Counted from the first letter of the stretch, positions 7,901-15,142 are shown. The stretch is DNA of 18,757 bases from Thermoplasmata archaeon (GCA_023137005.1 JAGLQE010000322.1:1-18757); one strand, 5' to 3'. Numbers and translations are program-made. The notes: a model not told the origin generated them from the letters alone.

Positions 7901-7941
7901 TGTGGTTGGAGAAGTGTGTTGAAGCAATTGAAGGGGCCTGA
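4903..7941 (+). CDS. STAND-type AAA ATPase with inserted sensor-like domain and C-terminal TPR array
   Basis: 1012 residues from ATG 4903. An AAA_16-like ATPase starts at LIGREEEL (11-18) with Walker A GEAGVGKT at 40-47. The expected Walker B, LILLLEDLHWAD, comes only at 265-276, because about 125 residues (roughly 98-222) are inserted. The insert reads as an alpha/beta sensor: HISFTALFAVDRSGILIA, then FAGMLSAVQDFVSDSF, LEYGDMKIMIEHG and a closing helix, similar to roadblock/longin-type folds. After the ATPase come a winged-helix/helical region (about 400-560) and about ten 40-residue TPRs (about 566-1005). This is the layout of signal-transduction ATPases that hold themselves inactive until the sensor or TPRs bind a ligand. 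No HTH, TIR, nuclease or cyclase effector is seen, so output is unknown. An in-frame GTG at 4807 would add 32 residues; I prefer 4903 because family members begin shortly before the GRE motif. Confidence 0.85.
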   Translation: MEDLRPQQIRLIGREEELKLLEGNLEDTIIGKGSTVLISGEAGVGKTRLVDEFLDHATDKGVKILTGASSSDTIHPFLTFSKALEKEIDDPLFQEQEHISFTALFAVDRSGILIAQASSEASDLDADIFAGMLSAVQDFVSDSFGMSGDRKIGLGRLEYGDMKIMIEHGSQIFLTAVFKGTEHPDMKNLLRSTVSSIEEECGEALRSWSGNMDDMAQVQETISSLANAKFLIRRDLEGVKLENERIRIADEVLELLRSLSTDRSLILLLEDLHWADESSLFVLNYISRNIAGENIMITGTLRPEMGDVLQTTMENMSLEDNFKLMPLIQLGSASVSSLVEAMHPGHQFPESFVKHLASACDGNPFFVIELLRQMSLEGNISTSEGKDILISQDYSIPDSVDEVVQRRLENLTPEIMALAEYASCIGRSFDSQTALSIQAARDPAQALQGLQDSGIITLNNGTAEFCHAIFQDVIYDGIGDRWKSSYHLSLGEYYETAYSENLDDVYYDLARHFFRSRKHDKAFTYCFGAGEKAENAFAIEQAISFYQNGLSLIPKLRQDPARSGKEMECLTRLGDLHTLIGETEIAIARYIEVIEKGTDPRKKADILRRIGEIHLNQGDYEHSKERADEGLALLDEEDSIETARLLSVLGWVGIRTGEHTEALASLEKALMIAEHCQDKREIANVKHNIGSIHLHRGDNEIAVQYTEEALKIRKEINDIRKISSSLNNLGNLYYSMGELAKAMEYYEQAIENSNQIRDKRSLSLLLTNIGNLHASLGDFDKSLECYNESYELKKRFGDKWGISTVLENIGTLHFDRGEFGPALDYYERSIQIRREIGDRSGVALSLNNIGELYHQTEEYEKAVEYYTQALQICKEIDELWIFSIINVRIADSFISLGQLDKAFSFANEALETSIRSKAKSDEARVRLIMGKAWLASGNMEKSFEEFKKARVIFEETEETGEIGRLYYEMSFYHRARGDDDTAAEYLQKALEIFKSMGFTLWLEKCVEAIEGA
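6961..7560 (+). repeat. Tandem 120-base units encoding TPRs
   Basis: Units at 6961, 7081, 7201, 7321 and 7441 keep an exact 120-base (40-codon) register. Each encodes an N-(I/L)-G-x-(L/I)-(H/Y) helix A followed by (A/S)-(L/V)-(E/D)-(Y/C)-Y-x-x-(S/A) helix B. Units at 7081 and 7441 both open AACAAT. Identity between units is moderate at DNA level, so expansion is not very recent. Confidence 0.75.
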
Positions 7942-7948
7942 CGCCCCC
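7933..7948. terminator. Shared hairpin between convergent genes
   Basis: GGGGC (7933-7937) pairs with GCCCC (7943-7947) over a five-base loop. It contains the stop codon of the STAND gene, and only eight bases separate this stop from the convergent nuclease stop. It could end both transcripts. Confidence 0.4.
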
Positions 7949-7949
7949 A

Positions 7950-9407
7950 TTAATAGCTTAGTAGCTTTCTATATATTTCCACCATGGCCAGAGTATCCAG
8001 TTTACAGTATTCCAGAAGATCGTGCTTGATATTCTCTCTCTCTTCTCCTTCTGGCAAGCCGATCATCCTCGCATACTCCACCATCGCGGCCCCGCCTTCC
8101 TGAACCTCCAGGTCTTTGTAAGATAGGCTTGGGACCATCACTGGCAGAACGGCCTTGATGCTATTACTGCCCTTGAACCTCGCATCACAATAGAATTTCC
8201 TGAAGACGACCAGCATGTCCCATAGCCGGGCATTCACCTTATCTATCCTATTCTTATATTCGGGAAAAGCCTTGGCAATATCATTCAACCTGCTTTTCTC
8301 GAAAGAGGAGTAGACCACGATGGAGCCAGTATCTCCCAGAACACCCAGCAGTGAATCGATAAAGGGCTTTCTTGGGTCTTCCTCGGAATCATGAATGAAC
8401 TCATGATGTATTACTCCCCCATCCCTCAGGATATGGACCGACCATTGGATGGTTATCTGCTGCCAGGGCTTTGTCCCATTATGCTTTGGAACTGCTAGTT
8501 GAAGTGTTTCAAAGTCCATGAAATAGATGGGGTCCTCCAATTCCGCCAGCATGCTTTCCAGGCCGACCTTGTCGATAATGGTCTTGCCCGACCGATAAGC
8601 ATCCAGGAAAGGTTTCTGTGTGGGTGTGCCTTTTATGGAATCTGGTAGCTGATCGAGCTCGATGATCCCCTGCTCGTAGTACTCCCACTTCTTTGAGAAC
8701 CTGGGAATATTGAAGATGGACATTTCCGGAATATGCTCCCAGCACATGGATCTCAGGGCACAATCATAGGGTTTGGTACAGTGGGGGCCGATACCTACTT
8801 CAGGTGGCTCGGCTAATTGGAGCATCATTCTCTGTGCCTTGAGATTATCAGGAATCCCCTGCATTCTATCATCAACAGCCGCGGTCTCATTCGAAATGAT
8901 GAACAGATGGCCTCTGGGATGCACATAATACGGGCTAAGGTGCATGAGGGAGGTCTTGCCCACCACGAACCCGTTGCCTTCCAGAACATACCTCTGAATG
9001 GCCATATCGTCGATGTGGATGTCCTTGACACCGGATGATGACTTTACTTCGATGATGTCCACATGATCATTGCCATGATTCACCAGTATATCGACCTTGA
9101 CGTGAATGTTCTCATAATTGAAAGCAGCCTCGAAGATGTGCTTCGCCCCTTCTTCCAAAGCCTTCTTTGTCTGCTCTATTGCCTCATCGATCGGAAAGGC
9201 CGGGATGGTCACACCATCCCGGAACTCCTCTGTGGCCAGCTCTCCTGTTTCCGTTCCTTGATCGAATATGAACTGGGTATGAGGGTCGGGCTCAGGAATT
9301 AATTCTGGGTTATGTGATCTGATATGGAGCAGTTTATGGCATTGAAGGCCCGCGCAATAGCGGGACTTGGAGAGGCCGGGGAATATGTCTGGATCGACAG
9401 AGGTCAT
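7950..9407 (-). CDS. Dual nuclease: Cas4/RecB-like PD-(D/E)XK domain plus DUF2779 DEDD-type exonuclease
   Basis: 485 residues. The N-terminal half has a Cas4/RecB-family nuclease core: E93, D106 in VKVDILV, ExK at E120-V-K122, and a conserved Q138 (AIQRY). C18 or C23 near the N-terminus together with C210, C216 and C222 could hold a Fe-S cluster as in Cas4. The C-terminal half matches DUF2779: YFMDFETL with D298 and E300 (DEDD motif I), VVYSSFEKSRL with E370 in the motif II place, SIKAVLPVMVPSLSYKDLE, and YCKLDTLAMVEIY with D471 (motif III). All expected acidic residues are present, so both sites may be active on DNA or RNA. Related two-nuclease proteins occur in bacteria and archaea and are assumed to act in DNA repair or defence; the actual substrate is unknown. 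There is no Shine-Dalgarno; a TATA box sits 26 bases upstream. Confidence 0.87.
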   Translation of the reverse strand: MTSVDPDIFPGLSKSRYCAGLQCHKLLHIRSHNPELIPEPDPHTQFIFDQGTETGELATEEFRDGVTIPAFPIDEAIEQTKKALEEGAKHIFEAAFNYENIHVKVDILVNHGNDHVDIIEVKSSSGVKDIHIDDMAIQRYVLEGNGFVVGKTSLMHLSPYYVHPRGHLFIISNETAAVDDRMQGIPDNLKAQRMMLQLAEPPEVGIGPHCTKPYDCALRSMCWEHIPEMSIFNIPRFSKKWEYYEQGIIELDQLPDSIKGTPTQKPFLDAYRSGKTIIDKVGLESMLAELEDPIYFMDFETLQLAVPKHNGTKPWQQITIQWSVHILRDGGVIHHEFIHDSEEDPRKPFIDSLLGVLGDTGSIVVYSSFEKSRLNDIAKAFPEYKNRIDKVNARLWDMLVVFRKFYCDARFKGSNSIKAVLPVMVPSLSYKDLEVQEGGAAMVEYARMIGLPEGEERENIKHDLLEYCKLDTLAMVEIYRKLLSY

Positions 9408-9427
9408 GGAGACAGGATGGGGCTGTG

Positions 9428-9441
9428 GGATAAAGGGGTTT
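9428..9441 (-). promoter_or_regulatory. TATA box for the nuclease gene (leaderless)
   Basis: On the minus strand CCCCTTTATCCC is centred about 26 bases before the ATG at 9407. This spacing puts the transcription start on or beside the start codon, matching the absence of a Shine-Dalgarno. Confidence 0.55.
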
Positions 9442-9530
9442 TGGGCACGAGCCGAATCTCCTCATTACACTCGGAGCTTAATCGCTGACCTTCAGTCATC
9501 GATTTGGCTCCATTTGTTACTCCATACAAT

Positions 9531-9544
9531 TTATAAAAAACAAA
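9531..9544 (-). terminator. T-run terminator of tRNA-Ile
   Basis: Directly after the tRNA 3' end the minus strand reads TTTGTTTTTTATAA, a T-rich stop typical for archaeal transcription. There is no hairpin besides the tRNA itself. Confidence 0.6.
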
Positions 9545-9619
9545 TGGGCCCAAAGAGATTTGAACTCTCGACATCCCGGTTATCAGCCGGGCGCTATAAC
9601 CAGTCTAAGCCATGGGCCC
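9545..9619 (-). tRNA. tRNA-Ile (anticodon GAT)
   Basis: A 75-base cloverleaf on the minus strand. The acceptor stem GGGCCCA pairs with TGGGCCC, with discriminator A. The D-arm GCTTAGACTGGTTATAGC contains the GG pair. The anticodon stem CCCGG/CCGGG encloses loop CTGATAA, giving GAT (complement of 9582-9584), read as isoleucine AUU/AUC. The T-arm GAGAG-TTCAAAT-CTCTT is intact with one G-T pair. The 3' CCA is not encoded and must be added. No intron was seen. No convincing TATA box lies at the usual distance upstream. Confidence 0.97.
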
Positions 9620-9756
9620 ATTATGCTATTGTTGTTTCACACCCATAGCCACTGGTTGGCCAAGCTACAGGCTCTTTTCCATGTCCCTGAAATAAGTTAT
9701 TTGATTTAAACCTATTGCGCGGAATCGGCATACATGGAGGCCACGACCTGATTCTA

Positions 9757-9767
9757 TTGTCAGACAA
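9757..9767. promoter_or_regulatory. TTGTCNGACAA palindrome, distal copy
   Basis: TTGTCAGACAA is a perfect 5+1+5 inverted repeat. The same motif with T at the centre is at 9904-9914, 147 bases away. The pair looks like an operator for a dimeric helix-turn-helix regulator. Confidence 0.5.
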
Positions 9768-9807
9768 CTACTGCCAGTATATATTTTATTAATTGATTAT
9801 AAGTGTC

Positions 9808-9831
9808 ATTATATTGATGCATGAATATAAT
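9808..9831. promoter_or_regulatory. 24-base palindrome upstream of smc
   Basis: Half-sites ATTATATT (9808-9815) and AATATAAT (9824-9831) flank ATGCAT (9817-9822). All but one symmetric base pair (two G residues at 9816 and 9823) are complementary. It is a large candidate binding site or cruciform in the AT-rich region; AT-rich composition raises chance palindromes. Confidence 0.45.
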
Positions 9832-9872
9832 CCATATAATTGATTTAAGCCCAAAACACGTCCGTAAGCAAA

Positions 9873-9885
9873 CATTTATATATAC
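9873..9885 (+). promoter_or_regulatory. Strong TATA box upstream of smc
   Basis: TTTATATATA at 9875-9884 is the best TATA match in the window. Transcription would start near 9905, inside the palindrome at 9904-9914, leaving a leader of about 95 bases to GTG 10001 or 24 bases to ATG 9929. Confidence 0.5.
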
Positions 9886-9903
9886 ATCAATAGATATAGT
9901 TGC

Positions 9904-9914
9904 TTGTCTGACAA
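9904..9914. promoter_or_regulatory. TTGTCNGACAA palindrome, proximal copy (operator-like)
   Basis: TTGTCTGACAA overlaps the transcription start predicted from the TATA box at 9875. A protein bound here would block initiation, so it is a plausible repressor site for smc-scpA-scpB. Confidence 0.5.
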
Positions 9915-9973
9915 AGGTCGGACTCTACATGGGATGGGATGTAGAAAGAGTATTCTCTCTAATCGAGATGAGC

Positions 9974-9980
9974 TTTTTAA
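9974..9980 (+). promoter_or_regulatory. Second TATA box of smc (leaderless)
   Basis: TTTTTAA is centred at 9977, 24 bases before the GTG at 10001, the spacing of other leaderless genes in this window. Confidence 0.45.
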
Positions 9981-10000
9981 CAGGCCGTCCCAACGGATGG

Positions 10001-13000
10001 GTGGCCAGTTTGTATCTGAAACAATTAGAAGTGGAGAATTTCAAGTCCTTCAAGGGGAAGCTTACAATACCGTTCATGGACGGGTTCACTGCGATAACTG
10101 GTCCCAATGGCAGTGGGAAATCAAATATTTCTGATGCGGTCCTGTTCGCATTGGGGCCCAGAAGCTCCAAGGCCATAAGGGCAGGCAAATTGACCGATCT
10201 CATATTCAATGGTGGTAAGGCTGGCAAGTCCGCGGCTTTCTGCAAGGTCTCCCTGATATTCGACAATTCTGAAAAGATCCTCCCGGTCGATTCACCCGAG
10301 GTCAAGCTGACCAGGCTGGTCAAAAGATCCAAGACCCAGATAGGGTACACAAGTTACTTTTACGTTAATGGAAAGAAATCCACAATGGGGGATTTCGATA
10401 ATATCCTGGCTCACGCCAGAATAACCTCCGATGGTTACAATATCGTTCAGCAGGGTGATATAACCAATATCGTCAGCATGGGCGCGGTAGAGCGCAGGAC
10501 CATCCTCGATGAGATCGCTGGAATAACCAGATTCGATAAGGACATTGATTCGGCCAATGTTGAGAAGATCGAGACGGATGATAATCTAGAGCGTATTGAC
10601 ATCATCATGGATGAGATCAGAAAACAACTTAAGCAATTAGAGGGCGAGCGCACCAGTGCCATGAAGTACAAGGAGGTCAAGGAAAAACTTGACCTGGCCA
10701 GAGCACAGATCGAGTATAAGAAGAAGAGCAGCCTGGAAAACGAGATGACTGGCCTCGAAGAACAGATAAACAAGCGAGAGGCCGAGATCGAAGGCACCCG
10801 GAAGGATAAGGAAAACCTGGTGAAAGCACTTGGTGACCTCTCTGGTGAACTGGACAAATTGGAAAAGAAATTCGCATCCAAATCCTCACAGGAAAACATG
10901 GAGTTGAAGAACAAGATAGACGGTCTGAGGGTGGAGATCGCCAGGGCGAGGGATTCAGTGGAACTTTCCAGGGAATCCATACCCGAGCTCAAGTCCGAGA
11001 AGAAGAAGAGGGCGGAGGACATCAAGAAGATCGCCCAGGAACTTGGATCTTTAAACAATGATCTCAAAGACACCGAGTCCAAGCTCAAGGACCATGCGAA
11101 GGAAATAAAAGCACTGGAGAAGGATCTGGAGAAGCATAAATCAAAATTATCAAGCTCGGATTCCGACCTATCAAAGGTACAGAATGAGATAGTCGGTATG
11201 CAGGAGCAGGCGGACAAGGCATCGGCCGACCTCAAGAAATTGATAATCGAGAAGGACCGTGCGACAGACAAGCGCGACAGATTGACCGAGTCCATCAGCA
11301 AGCTTCAGGAGACCAGGAAGGAATTAGAATTCGAGCTCAAGGACACTGACTGGCAGCTCAAGGAATACAATTCAGATAATAAGTCATCGGATAAAGAGAT
11401 GAAAATCCTGCAGGACGGCTTTTTCAAGAAAAAGAATCTGGAAGAAGAACTTTCCAAGCAAGCGGTGGAGCTTGAGAACGCCATCCGCTCCCTCACCCGG
11501 CAGTACAATCAGCTGAAGGCCGAAAGAGATGCCTCGAAGTCCGTTGCCAAGGGCTATACGGCCGCGGTGGACAGGCTTATGGGGGCCAGGGACAAGGGCG
11601 AGATAAAAGGCATCCATGGAACTGTTGCCGAGCTTGTAAGGGTGGACAAGAAGTATGAAACAGCCATCAACACAGCCGGAGGGGCGAGGATGCAGGCGCT
11701 GTTGGTGGAGAATGATGGTGTGGCCGAAAAATGCATAACATATCTCAAGAAGAACAAGATCGGAAGGGCGACCTTCCTCCCTCTCAATAAGATGCTATCA
11801 CAAAGACCGAGAGGGAAATCACAGATCGCGGTCAAGAGCTCTTTGGGATTCGCCCTGGATCTGGTGGACTTTGACGAGCAATACAGGGATGCTATCACTC
11901 ATGTTTTCGGTGATACGATAGTGGTTGGCTCTCTCAAATCCGCTCGAGAACTAATGGGCGGTGTGAGGCTAGTCACGACCGATGGTGAGCTAATAGAGGC
12001 CTCTGGAGCCATGATCGGTGGTTTGAGATCCAAGTCCATGATCAAGACAGCAGGTGTGGATAAGAAAGACCTGGATGATGTTTCAAAGAAGCTGAGGACC
12101 GCGACCAATGAGGCGGATAAGATAAGCGGCGAGCTCAGCACACTTCGTTTAGAATTAATAGATATAGAGAAGAAGATAAAGGAAACGGGCGCGACAACAG
12201 GCTCGACCTTTGGCAAAGGCGAAGGATTCAAGATCAAGAAGAAAGGGCTCCAATCCCGATTGAAGACCCTGAAGGACAGTATAACGAAGTCTGAGAAGGA
12301 GCTGGCTGAAACAGAAAAGGCGATCAAGACAATGGACAGCGATCTCATGGTCCAGGCCGACAAGGCCGAGACTTTAAGATCCCAGAAGGCCGAGATGGAG
12401 AAGACCCTCTTCAAAATGACCCCGGCCAAGATGGGGAAGGAGATGAACGATCTCCAATCACGATTATCCGATAATATCAACTCAAGGTCAGAATTGGATG
12501 CAAGCAGGAGTTCCACGAAAGCCCAGATCAAGCTCTACCTGGAAAGGCAGAAGGAAGTTCAGCTGGTCCTGGACAATCTGGATTCCAATATATCCCAGAA
12601 CCAGGACAATATCAAGTCCAAGGGAAAGGAAGCTGATAAGCTTGAGGTCGAGTTGAAAGCCCAGCTCAAGGTCCAGGAATCCATGGGGAAGGAGATGATC
12701 CAGGCCAGGGACGAGAGAGATCGTGTTTACAAGAAGAAGATGGAGACCGAGGCCGAGATCGAGAAGATGAACCACCGTATGGAGACCAGGGAAGATTTCT
12801 TACGCGGCCTTAGGATAGAAATGAACACTGCGACCGACCGCCTTGCGGAGATCGAGGAAGCGGTAAAGGACATCAAGCTGGACGATCCCTCCAAGATACC
12901 TTCCATGGAGTCCCTTAAGAAGACCATTAGGACCTCGGAGATAACCATAGAGACCATAGGTAGCGTGAACATGCTGGCACTGGAGACCTATGATGAGCAG

Positions 13001-13651
13001 AAGGCAAGGCATGTGGAGTTGAAGGAGGAAGTGAAACGCCTCAGGGACCAGAGAAAGCGTCTGATCAAGCTGGTGGACGAGCTGAAAGAGAAGAAGAAAA
13101 CTGGTCTGCTCAAGGTGTTCGATGGCATAAATGAGAAGTTCAAGGACGTTTACGCCGACCTCAGTGATGGAGGAGAAGCAGAGCTTCTGCTCGAGAACAA
13201 GGATGATCCATTTGCTGGTGGTTTACAGATCAAGGCCAGACCCAAGGGCAAGAAGGTCCACAGGCTGGAGGCTCTTTCAGGTGGAGAGAAGGGGCTGGTT
13301 TCCATGTCATTCATATTCGCGATACAGAGGTATCAACCCTCACCCTTCTACGTACTGGATGAGGTAGACCAGAATCTTGATGCCATCAATGCCGGGAATA
13401 TCGCCCGCATGATCAAGAGGAATTCGGAGAAGGCTCAATTCCTGCAGATATCATTGAGGGAAGTCACACTCAAAGAGGCCTCGAACCTTATCGGGGTGAC
13501 GATGCAGAATGATGGGATATCCAAGGTGATAATGAAGGTGGACCTTGGGAAGATCAAGGACGTGGAGGCCGATACCCTCACAACCACCACACCAGAGAAT
13601 GACGATGACGAGATAGGAAATAAACACGGGATGGGATATGATGAAGTATGA
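10001..13651 (+). CDS. smc: Chromosome segregation protein SMC
   Basis: Condensin ATPase that loops and segregates the chromosome together with ScpA and ScpB. 1216 residues from GTG 10001. The N-terminal head opens LYLKQLEVENFKSFKGK with Walker A GPNGSGKS at 34-41. A first coiled coil of about 350 residues follows, then a hinge at about 530-680 (IKGIHGTVAELVRVDKKYETA to TDGELIEASGAMIGG), a second coiled coil, and a C-terminal head with signature LSGGEKG near 1092-1098 and Walker B FYVLDEVDQNLD near 1116-1127. A 25-residue Thr/Asp/Glu-rich tail extends past the head. In-frame upstream starts exist (ATG 9929, 9968), but the extra residues do not look like SMC. I chose GTG 10001 because SMC proteins begin a few residues before the first strand and a TATA box sits 24 bases before it. 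It overlaps scpA by 11-14 bases. Confidence 0.93.
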   Translation: MASLYLKQLEVENFKSFKGKLTIPFMDGFTAITGPNGSGKSNISDAVLFALGPRSSKAIRAGKLTDLIFNGGKAGKSAAFCKVSLIFDNSEKILPVDSPEVKLTRLVKRSKTQIGYTSYFYVNGKKSTMGDFDNILAHARITSDGYNIVQQGDITNIVSMGAVERRTILDEIAGITRFDKDIDSANVEKIETDDNLERIDIIMDEIRKQLKQLEGERTSAMKYKEVKEKLDLARAQIEYKKKSSLENEMTGLEEQINKREAEIEGTRKDKENLVKALGDLSGELDKLEKKFASKSSQENMELKNKIDGLRVEIARARDSVELSRESIPELKSEKKKRAEDIKKIAQELGSLNNDLKDTESKLKDHAKEIKALEKDLEKHKSKLSSSDSDLSKVQNEIVGMQEQADKASADLKKLIIEKDRATDKRDRLTESISKLQETRKELEFELKDTDWQLKEYNSDNKSSDKEMKILQDGFFKKKNLEEELSKQAVELENAIRSLTRQYNQLKAERDASKSVAKGYTAAVDRLMGARDKGEIKGIHGTVAELVRVDKKYETAINTAGGARMQALLVENDGVAEKCITYLKKNKIGRATFLPLNKMLSQRPRGKSQIAVKSSLGFALDLVDFDEQYRDAITHVFGDTIVVGSLKSARELMGGVRLVTTDGELIEASGAMIGGLRSKSMIKTAGVDKKDLDDVSKKLRTATNEADKISGELSTLRLELIDIEKKIKETGATTGSTFGKGEGFKIKKKGLQSRLKTLKDSITKSEKELAETEKAIKTMDSDLMVQADKAETLRSQKAEMEKTLFKMTPAKMGKEMNDLQSRLSDNINSRSELDASRSSTKAQIKLYLERQKEVQLVLDNLDSNISQNQDNIKSKGKEADKLEVELKAQLKVQESMGKEMIQARDERDRVYKKKMETEAEIEKMNHRMETREDFLRGLRIEMNTATDRLAEIEEAVKDIKLDDPSKIPSMESLKKTIRTSEITIETIGSVNMLALETYDEQKARHVELKEEVKRLRDQRKRLIKLVDELKEKKKTGLLKVFDGINEKFKDVYADLSDGGEAELLLENKDDPFAGGLQIKARPKGKKVHRLEALSGGEKGLVSMSFIFAIQRYQPSPFYVLDEVDQNLDAINAGNIARMIKRNSEKAQFLQISLREVTLKEASNLIGVTMQNDGISKVIMKVDLGKIKDVEADTLTTTTPENDDDEIGNKHGMGYDEV

Positions 13652-14594
13652 TACAGAGGATATAATGAACCACTTGCTTTTTCACAAGGCAATAATCAAG
13701 GAGAACGACGAGGACCTGGACATTGACAATTACATGTCCCTGCTCCATAAATTGGACGAGGGTATGCACGTTGTCATCGAAGATCCTGTTGAAAAGGCCG
13801 TGGCCATCGCTTTCCAACTGGTCATGGAGTCAAAGTTCGACCCCTGGGACCTGGACCTAGTGGAGTTCACCAGGATATATCTTAAGAGGATAAATCAGGA
13901 AGAAGATGTTAATTTCATTATTGCTGGCCGCCTGATACTCATGGCCTGGTCCGTGCTCAAGATGCAGAGTGATAAAGTTCTCATGGATGCCGACCGGCCG
14001 AACGAGGTTGAGGATTATTTCTTCGATGGCTGGGATGTCATGGAACAACCCGAGGAGCCATCCAGTGCTGGATATTTCCAGACAGTTCTGGAATGCGAAA
14101 CACCCCTGATCCAGGAAGCGGTGAGGAACACTTCCACCAGGCAGATCTCCCTCATGTCGCTCCTCGAGGCCTTTGATGAGGCACGCCAGGAGATCGAATT
14201 GAGAAAATTGGTGGGCAAGCACTTTGACGAGCCAGATATCACCTTCAGTATCTCCGAGAACATGCATGTTGAGAACCTGGAAGAGAATATCAGCATCACA
14301 TGGCAGAGGATATGTCACTGTGACCAAGTCACAGTCCCAATCACCCAGGTCTGGAACAATGAGCCCATGGACCGGGTAAGGGTATTCGTTTCCAGCCTCT
14401 TCCTGGCCAAGATGAAGAAGATCACTCTCAATCAGAGAAGCCTTCCCTATGGTGAGATCATGATAAAGAACATCGAGGACATTGAATCCCCGATCGAAAT
14501 GGTAGCCAGCGAGGTCATTGCGACCGATACTATTGATATTGAACCACAGCCCGAGGGTGAAAGCATCAGCCTAGAAGAACTCGCGGTGGTGTGA
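13638..14594 (+). CDS. scpA: Segregation and condensation protein A (kleisin)
   Basis: Kleisin subunit that bridges the two SMC heads. 318 residues from ATG 13638 (317 from ATG 13641). The N-terminal part carries the ScpA signature: DIDNYMSLLHKL, then VEKAVAIAFQLVMESKFDPWDLDLVEFTRIYLKRI, the DPWDxDL segment being highly typical, followed by AGRLILMAWSVLKMQSDKVL. The middle is variable and acidic. The last 110 residues include a winged-helix-like segment that should contact the SMC C-terminal head. The start lies inside the end of smc, so translation is coupled; no strong Shine-Dalgarno is seen. Longer than bacterial ScpA (about 250) but normal for euryarchaeal relatives. Confidence 0.9.
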   Translation: MMKYDTEDIMNHLLFHKAIIKENDEDLDIDNYMSLLHKLDEGMHVVIEDPVEKAVAIAFQLVMESKFDPWDLDLVEFTRIYLKRINQEEDVNFIIAGRLILMAWSVLKMQSDKVLMDADRPNEVEDYFFDGWDVMEQPEEPSSAGYFQTVLECETPLIQEAVRNTSTRQISLMSLLEAFDEARQEIELRKLVGKHFDEPDITFSISENMHVENLEENISITWQRICHCDQVTVPITQVWNNEPMDRVRVFVSSLFLAKMKKITLNQRSLPYGEIMIKNIEDIESPIEMVASEVIATDTIDIEPQPEGESISLEELAVV

Positions 14595-14595
14595 T

Positions 14596-15096
14596 TTGAC
14601 CGAAGTCGAGGTTGTTGAGGCAATATTGTTCTCATCAGGCAAGCCGATGACCGTTCCCGATATAGCGAGAGCCAGTGAATTGGAGGCTGAGCAAGTTCGC
14701 TCTGCCCTGAAAAAACTATCCAGGTCATACAAGAACCGCAATACATGCCTCGAGATTGCCAAGATAAGCTCGAAATACGTTCTCCAGCTTAGAGAGGAGT
14801 ATAAGGAGTCCACTGAAACTGTCGCACAGCGTGAGCTTCCCCATGAGGTAATAAAAACAGCCGCACTCATCGCATACTACCAGCCAATGAAGAAGAAGGA
14901 CCTGGTGGAGATGATCGGCAGGCCAGCCAAACCACATGTGGATATACTCAAAAAGCACAGGCTTATAACCGCCGAGCGCGGGGCACAGGGAAATATCATG
15001 CTCAATACTACGAATAAATTCTTCGAGTTCTTTGGTTTAGAAATGACCAAGCCCGAGGAGCTGAAGCAGATGCTCATGAAGAAGGCGGGGCTGTAA
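14596..15096 (+). CDS. scpB: Segregation and condensation protein B
   Basis: Binds ScpA and regulates the SMC complex. 166 residues with two predicted winged-helix domains: TEVEVVEAILFSSGKPMTVPDIARAS (1-27) opens the first, and ELPHEVIKTAALIAYYQPMKKKDLVEMIG (about 80-108) opens the second, both in the family's characteristic wording. It starts at TTG 14596, one base after the scpA stop, with GGTGGTGAT at 14585-14593 as Shine-Dalgarno; no ATG is placed to give the full first helix. On the short side for ScpB, lacking the acidic tail. It completes the smc-scpA-scpB operon. Confidence 0.9.
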   Translation: MTEVEVVEAILFSSGKPMTVPDIARASELEAEQVRSALKKLSRSYKNRNTCLEIAKISSKYVLQLREEYKESTETVAQRELPHEVIKTAALIAYYQPMKKKDLVEMIGRPAKPHVDILKKHRLITAERGAQGNIMLNTTNKFFEFFGLEMTKPEELKQMLMKKAGL

Positions 15097-15142
15097 TAGA
15101 ATGGCTAGGTCTTGATGATTTCATTAAGAAGGCATTGTCCAC

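Larger units (their letters stand above)
9620..10000. other. Intergenic control region between tRNA-Ile and smc
   Basis: 381 bases with no credible gene. Bases 9620-9750 show nothing I can name. Bases 9757-9914 are AT-rich, bounded by two TTGTCNGACAA palindromes and containing a 24-base palindrome and a strong TATA box. A second TATA box lies at 9974. An in-frame extension of smc reaches back to 9821 but is AT-rich and unlike SMC proteins, so it is probably non-coding. Confidence 0.6.

Noticed and set aside
9448..9475. Possible third copy of the palindromic repeat (CGAGCCGAATCTCC)
   Set aside because: Only short stretches agree with the copies at 3425 and 16692, and the order is different; it is probably chance.
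9545..9619. tRNA-Ile as a phage or element attachment site
   Set aside because: No integrase gene or repeated tRNA 3' end was seen elsewhere in the window; the tRNA is intact.
9821..10000. N-terminal extension of SMC by 60 residues
   Set aside because: The DNA is AT-rich promoter-like sequence with palindromes and two TATA boxes, and SMC proteins begin just before the LYLKQLEVENFKSFKGK strand.
10447..11301. Minus-strand open frame (284 residues), Ser/Leu/Phe-rich, inside smc
   Set aside because: The composition is what antisense reading of a Lys/Glu/Asp-rich coiled coil produces; a similar one at 11899-12531 was rejected for the same reason.
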